The notes under the pieces: model-generated
What the model was told of the DNA's origin: nothing
What the model saw: only the letters and a program-made list of their open reading frames with translations
The model's database searches: none
Shown here: positions 33,924 to 40,498 of the stretch, piece by piece
Position numbering within the stretch: position 1 is the stretch's first letter
Layout of the letters: each line of letters begins with the position of its first letter
Assembly: GCA_028868545.1 (NCBI GenBank)
Contig: JAGWUF010000020.1
Span: 1 to 40,498, forward strand
DNA: 40,498 nucleotides
Source of the DNA: Lysobacteraceae bacterium
Lineage (GTDB): Bacteria; Pseudomonadota; Gammaproteobacteria; Xanthomonadales; Xanthomonadaceae
Reading direction: 5' to 3'
Program-made: the position numbers and the translations under genes

Positions 33924-35165
33924 ATGGAAATCCGCCCCATCCTGTCCACGCTTGCGCGGCACAAGACCGCTGCCGCACTGATCGTGGTCGAAATCGCACT
34001 GACCTGCGCGATCATCTGCAATTCGCTGTTCATGATTGGCGACCGCGTCAGCCAGATCAACGAACCCAGCGGGATCGCCGAGAGCGAGTTGCTGCGCATC
34101 CAGCTGGCCAGCAGCGGCAGCGATGACAATGCCACCGCGCGCACCCGCACCGACCTTGCCGCACTGCGCGCGATCCCCGGCGTCAAGGACGCCACGGTGG
34201 TCAACCAGGTGCCGTTCGTGAACGCATCCTGGAACAGCGGCGTCCGCCTCACTGCGGAGCAGCGGCAATCCTCCCTCGTCGCCACTACCTACATGGCCGA
34301 TGAGCATTTCCTGAGCACGTTCGGCAGCCGGTTGATCGCCGGTCGCGGCTTCAACAGCGACGAGTTCCTGGATTTCGAGACCATCGACAAATCCGCAGAG
34401 CCGTTCGGCATCCCGGTTGCCATCATCACCCGCAGGATGGCGGCACGCCTCTACCCCGGCGTGCCAGTGGCACAGGCGGTCGGCAAAGTGTTCTACAGCT
34501 GGGGCGACAAGCCGACCCGGGTCATCGGGATCCTGGATCACCTGGTGCAACCCAGCTTGCAGGGCGGCCCCAGCGCCCGCGAGGACACGATGGTGTTCCC
34601 GCTGCGTGCGCACTACAACCTGGGCGGCAACTACGTGGTGCGCGCAAGCGCCGGACGACGCGACGAGGTGCTGAAGGCTGCCGTTGCGGCACTGCGCGCC
34701 AACGGCAATGACCGCATCATCATCGACGAGAACACCAAGAGCTTTGAAGCCCTGCGCAACGAGTTTTACCAGGCGCCGCGTTCGATGGCCTGGCTGCTGG
34801 GTGCGGTATGCGTGGGGCTGTTGCTGATCACCGCCCTGGGCATCGTCGGCCTGGCCAGCTTCTGGGTGCAGCAGCGCACCAAGCAGATCGGCATCCGTCG
34901 CGCGCTGGGCGCAACCCGCGGGCAGATCCTGCGCTACTTCCAGATCGAGAACTTCCTGATCGCCAGCATCGGCATCGTGCTGGGCATGCTGCTGGCGTTC
35001 GGCTTGAACCAGTTGTTGATGAGCAAATACGAGCTGCCGCGCCTGCCGTTGCCGTACCTGCCCGCCGGTGCCGTGACCCTGTGGCTTCTGGGCCAGCTTG
35101 CGGTACTGGGGCCCGCCCGCCGCGCGGCCTCGGTCTCGCCCGCCATCGCCACGCGCTCGGCCTGA
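33924..35165 (+). CDS. MacB-like FtsX-domain ABC permease (second of two)
   Basis: 413 aa. N-terminal span (about residues 15-38), periplasmic domain (about 40-285) with LSTFGSRLIAGRGFNSDEF-type MacB-PCD sequence, then three spans (about 290-315, 344-368 and 378-400) around RTKQIGIRRALGATRGQILRYFQIEN. ATG at 33924 follows GGAGA in the right flank of the repeat element. It partners the previous permease and the single ATPase; together with the adaptor it forms a MacAB-like exporter lacking an outer-membrane channel gene. Confidence 0.92.
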   Translation: MEIRPILSTLARHKTAAALIVVEIALTCAIICNSLFMIGDRVSQINEPSGIAESELLRIQLASSGSDDNATARTRTDLAALRAIPGVKDATVVNQVPFVNASWNSGVRLTAEQRQSSLVATTYMADEHFLSTFGSRLIAGRGFNSDEFLDFETIDKSAEPFGIPVAIITRRMAARLYPGVPVAQAVGKVFYSWGDKPTRVIGILDHLVQPSLQGGPSAREDTMVFPLRAHYNLGGNYVVRASAGRRDEVLKAAVAALRANGNDRIIIDENTKSFEALRNEFYQAPRSMAWLLGAVCVGLLLITALGIVGLASFWVQQRTKQIGIRRALGATRGQILRYFQIENFLIASIGIVLGMLLAFGLNQLLMSKYELPRLPLPYLPAGAVTLWLLGQLAVLGPARRAASVSPAIATRSA

Positions 35166-35199
35166 TCGGCCCCTGCAATCGCACACTACAATCGCGCCC

Positions 35200-36537
35200 A
35201 TGCCCACCATCCTTGTCATCGACGACAATCCTTCCGTCGGCACCGCGCTGGACGTCCTGTTTTCATTGCACGACATCCGCACGCTGTGCGCGCAATCACC
35301 GGAACAGGGGCTGGACATGCTGGCGCGCGAGCCGGTGGACCTGGTGATCCAGGACATGAACTTCGTTGCCGACACCACCTCCGGCGAGGAGGGCGTGGCG
35401 CTGTTTCATGCCATCCGCAAAGCCCATCCGGATTTGCCGGTGATCCTGCTGACCGCATGGACGCACCTGGAGGCCGCCGTGGAGCTGGTCAAGGCCGGTG
35501 CCGCCGACTATCTGGCCAAGCCGTGGGACGACCGCAAGCTGCTGGCCACGGCCAACAACCTGCTGGAGCTGGGCGAGTCGCGCCGCCAACTGGCGCAGGC
35601 ACGCTCCAGCGAACGGCAGCGCCGCGGCACGCTGGAACGCGAATACGACCTGCGCGGCATCGTCTATGCCGACCCGGCCAGCGAAGCCACGCTCACCCTG
35701 GCCTGCCAGGTCGCACGCGCCGACATCCCGGTGCTCATCACCGGCCCCAACGGCGCCGGCAAGGAACGCTATGCCGAAGTGATCCATCACAACTCGATGG
35801 TGAAGTCCGGCCCCTTCGTTGCGCTGAATTGCGGCGCACTGCCCGGCGAGTTGATCGAAGCCGAGTTGTTCGGTGCCGACGCCGGTGCCTATACCGGGGC
35901 CAACAAGCCGCGCGAAGGCAAATTCGAAGCCGCCGATGGTGGCACCTTGTTCCTCGACGAGATCGGCACCCTGCCACTGGCCGGCCAAGTCAAACTGCTG
36001 CGGGTGCTGGAAACCGGCCGCTTCCAGCGCCTGGGCAGCAATCGCGAACGCAGCGTCAAGGTCCGCATCGTCAGCGCCACCAATGCCGATTTGCCCGCCT
36101 TGATTGCCGAGGGCAGATTCCGCGAAGACCTGTTTTACCGCCTCAACGGCATCGAGCTCAAACTTCCGCCGTTGGCGCAACGCCCGCGCGACATCCTGCC
36201 GCTGGCACGCCATTTCCTGCCTGCAGGCAAACCCTTGGGCGAGGATGCGACCCGCGCCCTGCTGCGTCACCCGTGGCCGGGCAATGTGCGCGAATTGCGC
36301 AACGTGATGCAACGCGCGGTACTGCTGGCCCGTGGCGATGCCATCAGCGCCGCCGATTTGGCATTGCCGATGGTTGCAGACACCGCACCGTCCGCTGGCG
36401 ACGAGCCGGACCGCGCCACGATCGAAGCTGCATTGGCACGCAACGGTGGCGTACTGGCACAAGCCGCAGTCGAACTGGGAATGTCGCGGCAGGCCCTGTA
36501 TCGCAGGCTGGACCGGCTTGGCATCGCGCGGGGCTGA
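35200..36537 (+). CDS. Sigma-54-dependent NtrC-family response regulator
   Basis: 445 aa. REC domain (1-120) with IDDNPS, phosphoacceptor D52 (LVIQDMNF) and LAKPW. AAA+ domain (about 155-375) with Walker A GPNGAGKE (182-189), the sigma-54 contact loop GAYTGA (229-234; Tyr replaces the usual Phe), Walker B GGTLFLDEIG and the arginine-finger region FREDLFYRLNGIELKLPPL. C-terminal Fis-type helix-turn-helix: NGGVLAQAAVELGMSRQALYRRLDRLGI. Start ATG at 35200, 34 bp after the second permease. It is inferred to bind the dyads at 30068-30100 and drive the sigma-54 promoter of its own operon. Partner kinase follows after 1 bp. Confidence 0.95.
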   Translation: MPTILVIDDNPSVGTALDVLFSLHDIRTLCAQSPEQGLDMLAREPVDLVIQDMNFVADTTSGEEGVALFHAIRKAHPDLPVILLTAWTHLEAAVELVKAGAADYLAKPWDDRKLLATANNLLELGESRRQLAQARSSERQRRGTLEREYDLRGIVYADPASEATLTLACQVARADIPVLITGPNGAGKERYAEVIHHNSMVKSGPFVALNCGALPGELIEAELFGADAGAYTGANKPREGKFEAADGGTLFLDEIGTLPLAGQVKLLRVLETGRFQRLGSNRERSVKVRIVSATNADLPALIAEGRFREDLFYRLNGIELKLPPLAQRPRDILPLARHFLPAGKPLGEDATRALLRHPWPGNVRELRNVMQRAVLLARGDAISAADLALPMVADTAPSAGDEPDRATIEAALARNGGVLAQAAVELGMSRQALYRRLDRLGIARG

Positions 36538-36538
36538 C

Positions 36539-37864
36539 ATGCACTGGCTGCGCCGCCTGCCACTTGCCCCCCGCCTGCACGGCATCGCCCTGCTTGGTTG
36601 CACGCTTGCGGCGCTGGCCTGTGTCCTGCTGTCACGCTGGCTGTCGCCGTGGCTTGCCGCCGCGCTTGCCGGCCTTGCCAGCTTCGCGCTGATGGCCTTG
36701 CTGATTCGCCATGCACTGGCCCCCAGCCGTGCCCTGTTCCGTGCACTGGCCGGCACCGTGGGCAGTTATCGCGATGGCGATTACAGCTTCGGCATCGCCT
36801 GGGAAGGCGGCGGCGACCTGGGCGAACTGGTGGTCGCCCACAACGCATTGGGCGACACCCTGCGCGACCAGCGCCTGGCGCTGGTGCAGCGTGAATTGCT
36901 GCTGGACACCATGGTGCAGAACACGCCGGTGGCGATGGTGCTGGTGGATCCGTCGCGCCGCGTGGTGCTGGGCAACCTGGCCGCACGCCGCATGCTGGGT
37001 GAAGGCCGTCGGCTGGAAGGCCGTGCCTTCGATGCCGTGCTGGCCAACGCACACCCGGCCATGCGCGATGCCTTCGCGCGCGGCGGCGATGGCATGTTCA
37101 GCGTTGGCAGCGAGGACGACGAGGACATCTTCCATCTCTCGCGCCGCAGCTTCCATCTCAATGGCCGCGTGCACGAGCTGGTGATGCTGCGCCAACTCAC
37201 CGCCGAGCTGCGGCGGCAGGAAGTGCAGACCTGGAAAAAGGTCATTCGCGTCATCAGCCACGAGCTCAACAATTCATTGGCCCCCATCGCCTCGCTGGCG
37301 CATTCGGGCAGTGAACTGTTGCGCCGTGGCCAGCATGACCGCCTGCCCACGGCATTGGCCACGATCGAGGAACGCGCCCGCCATCTGGAAGGCTTCATCC
37401 GCGATTACGCCCGCTTCGCGAAATTGCCCGCCCCCCGGTTGGAGCCGGTGGACTGGCAACGCTTCATCACCCAACTCCGCGCACAGGTGGAATTTTCCAG
37501 CGAGCTATCCCCGGAGGATGGCATCGCCCGGTTCGATGCCGCGCAGCTGGAACAAACCTTGATCAACCTGATCAAGAACGCGCACGAATCCGGCTCCGCC
37601 CCGGAGGACGTGCAACTCACGATACGCAGGTTGGCCGACGACTGGCGCATCGAAGTGCTCGATCGCGGCAGCGGCATGAACGAAGCGGTGCTGGCCAACG
37701 CGCTGTTGCCGTTCTATTCCACCAAGCGTCACGGCACCGGCTTGGGCCTGGCGCTGGCACGCGAAATCACGGAAGCCCACGGCGGCCGCATCGCCCTGCT
37801 CAATCGCGACGGCGGCGGGCTGTGCGTGGCGATGGTGCTGCCGGGTGATGGCCGCCCCGGTTGA
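36539..37864 (+). CDS. NtrY-like sensor histidine kinase
   Basis: 441 aa. Two spans (about residues 14-33 and 37-57) with almost no periplasmic loop, a HAMP-like linker, and a PAS domain (about 110-215; TPVAMVLVDPSRRVVLGN). The phosphoacceptor is H241 in VISHELNNSLAPIASLAHSG, the NtrY/NtrB-type H box. The ATPase domain has LINLIKNAHESG, DRGSGM, FYSTKRHGTGLGLALAREI. With so little periplasmic sequence, sensing is likely in the membrane, through PAS, or through the transporter itself (inference). Start 1 bp after the regulator stop; last gene of the operon. Confidence 0.94.
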   Translation: MHWLRRLPLAPRLHGIALLGCTLAALACVLLSRWLSPWLAAALAGLASFALMALLIRHALAPSRALFRALAGTVGSYRDGDYSFGIAWEGGGDLGELVVAHNALGDTLRDQRLALVQRELLLDTMVQNTPVAMVLVDPSRRVVLGNLAARRMLGEGRRLEGRAFDAVLANAHPAMRDAFARGGDGMFSVGSEDDEDIFHLSRRSFHLNGRVHELVMLRQLTAELRRQEVQTWKKVIRVISHELNNSLAPIASLAHSGSELLRRGQHDRLPTALATIEERARHLEGFIRDYARFAKLPAPRLEPVDWQRFITQLRAQVEFSSELSPEDGIARFDAAQLEQTLINLIKNAHESGSAPEDVQLTIRRLADDWRIEVLDRGSGMNEAVLANALLPFYSTKRHGTGLGLALAREITEAHGGRIALLNRDGGGLCVAMVLPGDGRPG

Positions 37865-37916
37865 CTTCCCTTTCGAAGCGTCTTACGTTTATGACACTCC
37901 ATCTTGCCATGCCGCC

Positions 37917-38201
37917 ATGCCCACCGCCGACGTCCGCATCAATGCCCGCCTGACCGGCGACGATGCCCTCCGCTACCAGCAATTGCTGGAGCGCAGTGGC
38001 GGCTCGGCCTCGGATTTGCTGCGCGATGCCCTGCGCGAATACCACGCCATGCATCTGCGCCCACAGCGCGATCCATTGCAGCTGTTGGCCGGTTACATCG
38101 GCGGCGGCGACGGGCCCGAAGATTTGTCGTCCAACTACAAGGCCTATCTCACCGAAGCCCTCGACAGCAAGCTGCCCACGCGGGTGCAGGACGCGCCGTG
38201 A
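37917..38201 (+). CDS. Ribbon-helix-helix antitoxin of a PIN toxin pair
   Basis: 94 aa. The N-terminus (PTADVRINARLTGDDALRYQQLLERSGGSASDLLRDALREYHAMH) fits a ribbon-helix-helix DNA-binding domain: one beta strand then two helices. The C-terminal part (SSNYKAYLTEALDSKL) would wrap the toxin. ATG at 37917 is preferred; the frame is open to 37845 inside the kinase 3' end. A TTGACT box at 37861 with TACGTT 17 bp later could be its promoter. Its stop overlaps the toxin start (GTGA), usual for toxin-antitoxin operons. Confidence 0.78.
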   Translation: MPTADVRINARLTGDDALRYQQLLERSGGSASDLLRDALREYHAMHLRPQRDPLQLLAGYIGGGDGPEDLSSNYKAYLTEALDSKLPTRVQDAP

Positions 38202-38617
38202 TCCTGGCGGACAGCGGGTTCTGGATCGCCTTGGGCAGCCGGCGCGACCGTCACCATGCGGCTGCGCAATCGGCCTTGCAGCGCTATTCGGGCGAGGGGT
38301 TTGTCAGCACTTGGCCGGTACTCACGGAGGTCAGCCACATCCTGTTGGCGCGGGTGGGGATGGCGCAGGCATTGGCATTCATGGATGCCATCGCACAGGG
38401 GGCATGCAGCATTCCCGCGCCCCCCGATGACGCCCTAACCCGCGCCGAAAGCCTGATGCGTCGCTACCGCGACCTGCCAATGGATCTGGCCGATGCTTCC
38501 TTGGTGATCCTGGCCGAGCAACTGGGCGAAGGCCGCATCCTGTCCACCGATCTGCGCGATTTCTCCGGCTATCGCTGGAAAAACACCCTTCCGTTCACGA
38601 ACTTGCTGCTGCCCTGA
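38198..38617 (+). CDS. PIN-domain toxin (VapC-like ribonuclease)
   Basis: 139 aa, GTG start overlapping the antitoxin stop. The PIN acidic site is complete: D5 (ILADSGFW), E44 (LTEVSHIL), D96/D99 (MDLADASLV) and D118 (STDLRDF). PIN toxins cleave RNA, often tRNA, when released from the antitoxin; target unknown here. The last 23 bp overlap the 3' end of the convergent helix-hairpin-helix gene. Confidence 0.85.
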   Translation: MILADSGFWIALGSRRDRHHAAAQSALQRYSGEGFVSTWPVLTEVSHILLARVGMAQALAFMDAIAQGACSIPAPPDDALTRAESLMRRYRDLPMDLADASLVILAEQLGEGRILSTDLRDFSGYRWKNTLPFTNLLLP

Positions 38618-38900
38618 TCGCTTGCTCGGCCTTGCGCCGGCCCGTGTAATGCCACCACGGCCGCGGTTCGCCCCCCTTGGCGAAATCCACCAGCGACAGG
38701 AACACATCGATGACGCAGGGGTCATGCCGTGCACCCGTCAGTCGGCACAATGCGTCATACATGTCCCACGCATCGCGCCCGGCCAGCTGCCGCGGCTCGT
38801 TGATCCCCAGCAAGCGCAGATCCGCCGCCGTCGCCGCCCCCACGTTGGGCAGGTCGGTCAGCGTGCGCACGGTGGCGCGGCGTACGCGTGCCGGATTCAT
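38595..38900 (-). CDS. Helix-hairpin-helix protein of the Cdd1/pathogenicity-locus family
   Basis: 101 aa. The N-terminal half has a helix-hairpin-helix ([21 protein letters not shown], residues 13-33). The rest, [48 protein letters not shown], is the conserved Cdd1-family segment. Function unknown; the fold suggests nucleic-acid binding. ATG at 38900 overlaps the glmU stop (ATGA), so it is translated from the glmU mRNA. Its 3' end overlaps the PIN toxin gene. Confidence 0.83.
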   Translation of the reverse strand: MNPARVRRATVRTLTDLPNVGAATAADLRLLGINEPRQLAGRDAWDMYDALCRLTGARHDPCVIDVFLSLVDFAKGGEPRPWWHYTGRRKAEQAIRAAASS

Positions 38901-40267
38901 GGCAGCTTCTTCAACGGCCGCTTCCAGCCATCCAGCGTGACTTGCGGCGCGCGCGTCAAGGTCAGCTTGCCCTCGGGTGCCGGCTTGCCGATGGTGGAGC
39001 CGGCACCGATCGTCGCCCCGGCGCCGATCGTGACCGGTGCCACCAAGGCGCTGTTGGAACCGATGAAGGCGCCATCGCCAATCGTGGTGGTGAACTTGTT
39101 CACTCCGTCGTAGTTGCAGGTGATGGTGCCGGCACCGATGTTGACGCCGCTGCCGATCACCGCATCTCCCAGATAGCTCAGGTGATTGGCCTTGCTGCCA
39201 CGCCCCAGCGTGGCCTTCTTGGTTTCCACGAAATTGCCGACATGCGCGCCCTGCGCCAACACCGTGCCGGGGCGCAGGCGCGCATAGGGGCCGACATGCA
39301 CATCGTCCTCGATGTGCGCGCCATCGATGTCGCAATGTGCCAATACCTGGGTGCCGGCGCCGATGCGCGCATCCTTGATGCGGCAGAACGGCCCCACGCG
39401 CACGCCATCTTCCAATACTACGTCCCCTTCGAACACCACATCCACGTCGATGTCGACATCGCGCCCGACCACCACAGTACCGCGAATATCCACCCGCTCC
39501 GGATCGATGACCCGCGCACCCTGCAGGCACAGCGCCTTCACCTGCCGGCGCTGGAAGGCGCGCTCCAGCTGCGCAAGCTGCCAAGGGTCGTTCGCTCCTT
39601 CTGTTTCCACCGGATCGGTCACGACCACAACCGCGGCAGCGGCAAACTCGCGCGCAGCGGCGGCAAACACGTCGGTCAGGTAATACTCGCCCTGCGCATT
39701 GTCATTGCGCAGTTGCGCAAGCCAGCGTCGCAGATCCTCGGCTTCGGCTGCGATGACACCGGTATTGACCAACCCGATTCGCCGCTGCGCTGCGTCGGCA
39801 TCCTTCTGTTCGATGATGGCGGCAACATGACCTTCGGGATCGCGCACGATGCGCCCGTAGCCGGCGGGGTCTTCCAGTTCCGCAGCCAGCACCGCCAACT
39901 TGCGCGGCGAACCCAGCAAATGCTGCAAGGTCTGCGGCTGGATCAGTGGTACATCACCGTACAGCACCAGCACACGCGCCCTCTCGGGTATGGCCGGCAT
40001 CGCCTGCTGCACCGCGTGCCCGGTCCCCAGCTGCTGCGCCTGTTCGGCCCAATGCAAATCTCCATCGGCGGCGAAAGCGGCACGCACCTGATCGCCGCCA
40101 TGGCCGTAGACCACATGGATGCCGGCAGGGGACAGGGCCCGCGATGCCGCGATGACATGCGCCAGCATGGGTTTGCCGGCGATCCGTTGCAGCACCTTGG
40201 GCAACGAAGAGCGCATCCGTTTGCCTTCCCCGGCGGCCAGGATCACCACGTGCAACGCTGCGGACAT
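38897..40267 (-). CDS. glmU: Bifunctional GlcN-1-P acetyltransferase / GlcNAc-1-P uridylyltransferase GlmU
   Basis: 456 aa. It makes UDP-GlcNAc for peptidoglycan and LPS. The N-terminal uridylyltransferase domain starts [34 protein letters not shown] (nucleotide-binding L-x2-G-x-G-x-R-M-x4-P-K). The C-terminal left-handed beta-helix of hexapeptide repeats includes [30 protein letters not shown] (acetyltransferase catalytic His) and [13 protein letters not shown]. The length is that of E. coli GlmU. ATG at 40267 with AAGG 8 nt upstream. Followed by the overlapping helix-hairpin-helix gene; upstream lies the rRNA terminator. Confidence 0.97.
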   Translation of the reverse strand: MSAALHVVILAAGEGKRMRSSLPKVLQRIAGKPMLAHVIAASRALSPAGIHVVYGHGGDQVRAAFAADGDLHWAEQAQQLGTGHAVQQAMPAIPERARVLVLYGDVPLIQPQTLQHLLGSPRKLAVLAAELEDPAGYGRIVRDPEGHVAAIIEQKDADAAQRRIGLVNTGVIAAEAEDLRRWLAQLRNDNAQGEYYLTDVFAAAAREFAAAAVVVVTDPVETEGANDPWQLAQLERAFQRRQVKALCLQGARVIDPERVDIRGTVVVGRDVDIDVDVVFEGDVVLEDGVRVGPFCRIKDARIGAGTQVLAHCDIDGAHIEDDVHVGPYARLRPGTVLAQGAHVGNFVETKKATLGRGSKANHLSYLGDAVIGSGVNIGAGTITCNYDGVNKFTTTIGDGAFIGSNSALVAPVTIGAGATIGAGSTIGKPAPEGKLTLTRAPQVTLDGWKRPLKKLP

Positions 40268-40365
40268 GTTCGGAGCCTTGGATGGAAGTCATGGATTCTA
40301 GCCTGCGCCAAAGCTGCACGGCACGAAAGCCATGCATTCACGCCTCTGGATGCACGCGCCCGCCA

Positions 40366-40401
40366 CAAAGAAAACCCCCGCAGCGTTGCACTGCGGGGGT
40401 T
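40366..40401 (-). terminator. Rho-independent terminator of the rRNA operon
   Basis: On the minus strand an 11-bp stem AACCCCCGCAG / CTGCGGGGGTT with a 7-nt loop is followed by TTCTTTG. It lies about 11 nt after the 5S rRNA 3' end and separates the operon from glmU. Confidence 0.92.
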
Positions 40402-40411
40402 CGGGATAAGG

Positions 40412-40498
40412 CCCTGGCGATGACCTACTCTCGCATGGCAAAGCCACACTACCATCGGCGCAGCTGTGTTTCACTTCCGAGTTCGGGATGGGATCGGG
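40412..40498 (-). rRNA. rrf: 5S ribosomal RNA, 3' part
   Basis: The minus strand reads CCCGATCCCATCCCGAACTC at the window edge, then ...CGCCGATGGTAGTGTGG... and ends GAGTAGGTCATCGCCAGG, the conserved 3' three quarters of gammaproteobacterial 5S rRNA. The 5' part is outside the window. The 3' end is placed at about 40412-40413. Confidence 0.95.

Noticed and set aside
37845-37916. Antitoxin start at the in-frame ATG 37845
   Set aside because: It lies inside the kinase gene, and the added 24 residues precede the ribbon-helix-helix strand without family support.

Overview
The window is GC-rich bacterial chromosome (roughly two thirds G+C by eye) with a gene repertoire and protein style typical of the Xanthomonadaceae/Lysobacteraceae (Lysobacter, Thermomonas, Luteimonas, Stenotrophomonas relatives). 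Pointers are the fused MFS-acyltransferase, the xanthomonad-type M28 peptidase, the erpA-nudC pair, TfoX C-terminal-like and phasin proteins, and CCCTCTCC-type intergenic palindromes. The genus cannot be fixed from the sequence alone. Gene density is high and many genes are coupled by 4-bp ATGA/GTGA overlaps. I see no phage, insertion sequence or CRISPR array.

Layout. 1-1316 (-): 5' part of an MmeI-like single-chain restriction-modification enzyme, cut by the window edge. 1457-5716 (+): secreted M28 peptidase, LplT/PlsC-like lysophospholipid transporter-acyltransferase fusion, and a CD225 plus DUF2752 membrane pair. 5694-7751 (-): DUF6776-erpA-nudC operon. 8020-11987 (+): response regulator with degenerate GGDEF and EAL domains, coupled to a hybrid histidine kinase ending in an HPt domain. 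12021-12521 (-): queD and tRNA-Met(CAT). 12639-13708 (+): rppH and a phasin gene with a palindromic operator. 13925-18360 (+): RND adaptor and pump behind a TetR-type operator. 18407-19081 (-): bioD. 19149-20014 (+): free methionine-R-sulfoxide reductase and a TfoX C-terminal-like protein. 20050-22303 (+): cobalamin riboswitch and btuB. 22448-26148 (+): TetR regulator, HlyD adaptor, FtsX permease and ATPase behind a perfect palindromic operator. 26280-27991: cdd (+) convergent with deoA (-). 28180-30012 (-): glmS. 30068-37864 (+): an ABC exporter operon (adaptor, ATPase, two permeases) that carries its own sigma-54 response regulator and NtrY-like kinase. 37917-38617 (+): ribbon-helix-helix/PIN toxin-antitoxin pair. 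38595-40267 (-): glmU and a helix-hairpin-helix protein. 40412-end (-): 3' part of a 5S rRNA.

The most interesting system is 30068-37864. A textbook sigma-54 promoter (TTGGCACG-N4-TTGCT, 30145-30161) is preceded by two identical-format dyads GTCCG-N2-CGGAC exactly 21 bp apart (30068 and 30089). It drives a MacAB-like exporter operon whose last two genes encode a sigma-54 activator with a GAYTGA loop and its partner kinase. This looks like a self-contained, autoregulated signal-responsive export module. It lies between glmS and glmU, which are adjacent in many proteobacteria. The promoter also indicates that the adaptor starts at 30248 rather than at an upstream ATG.

Three separate tripartite-type efflux systems occur in about 24 kb (one RND, two ABC), none with its own outer-membrane channel gene, so they presumably share a TolC-like protein encoded elsewhere.
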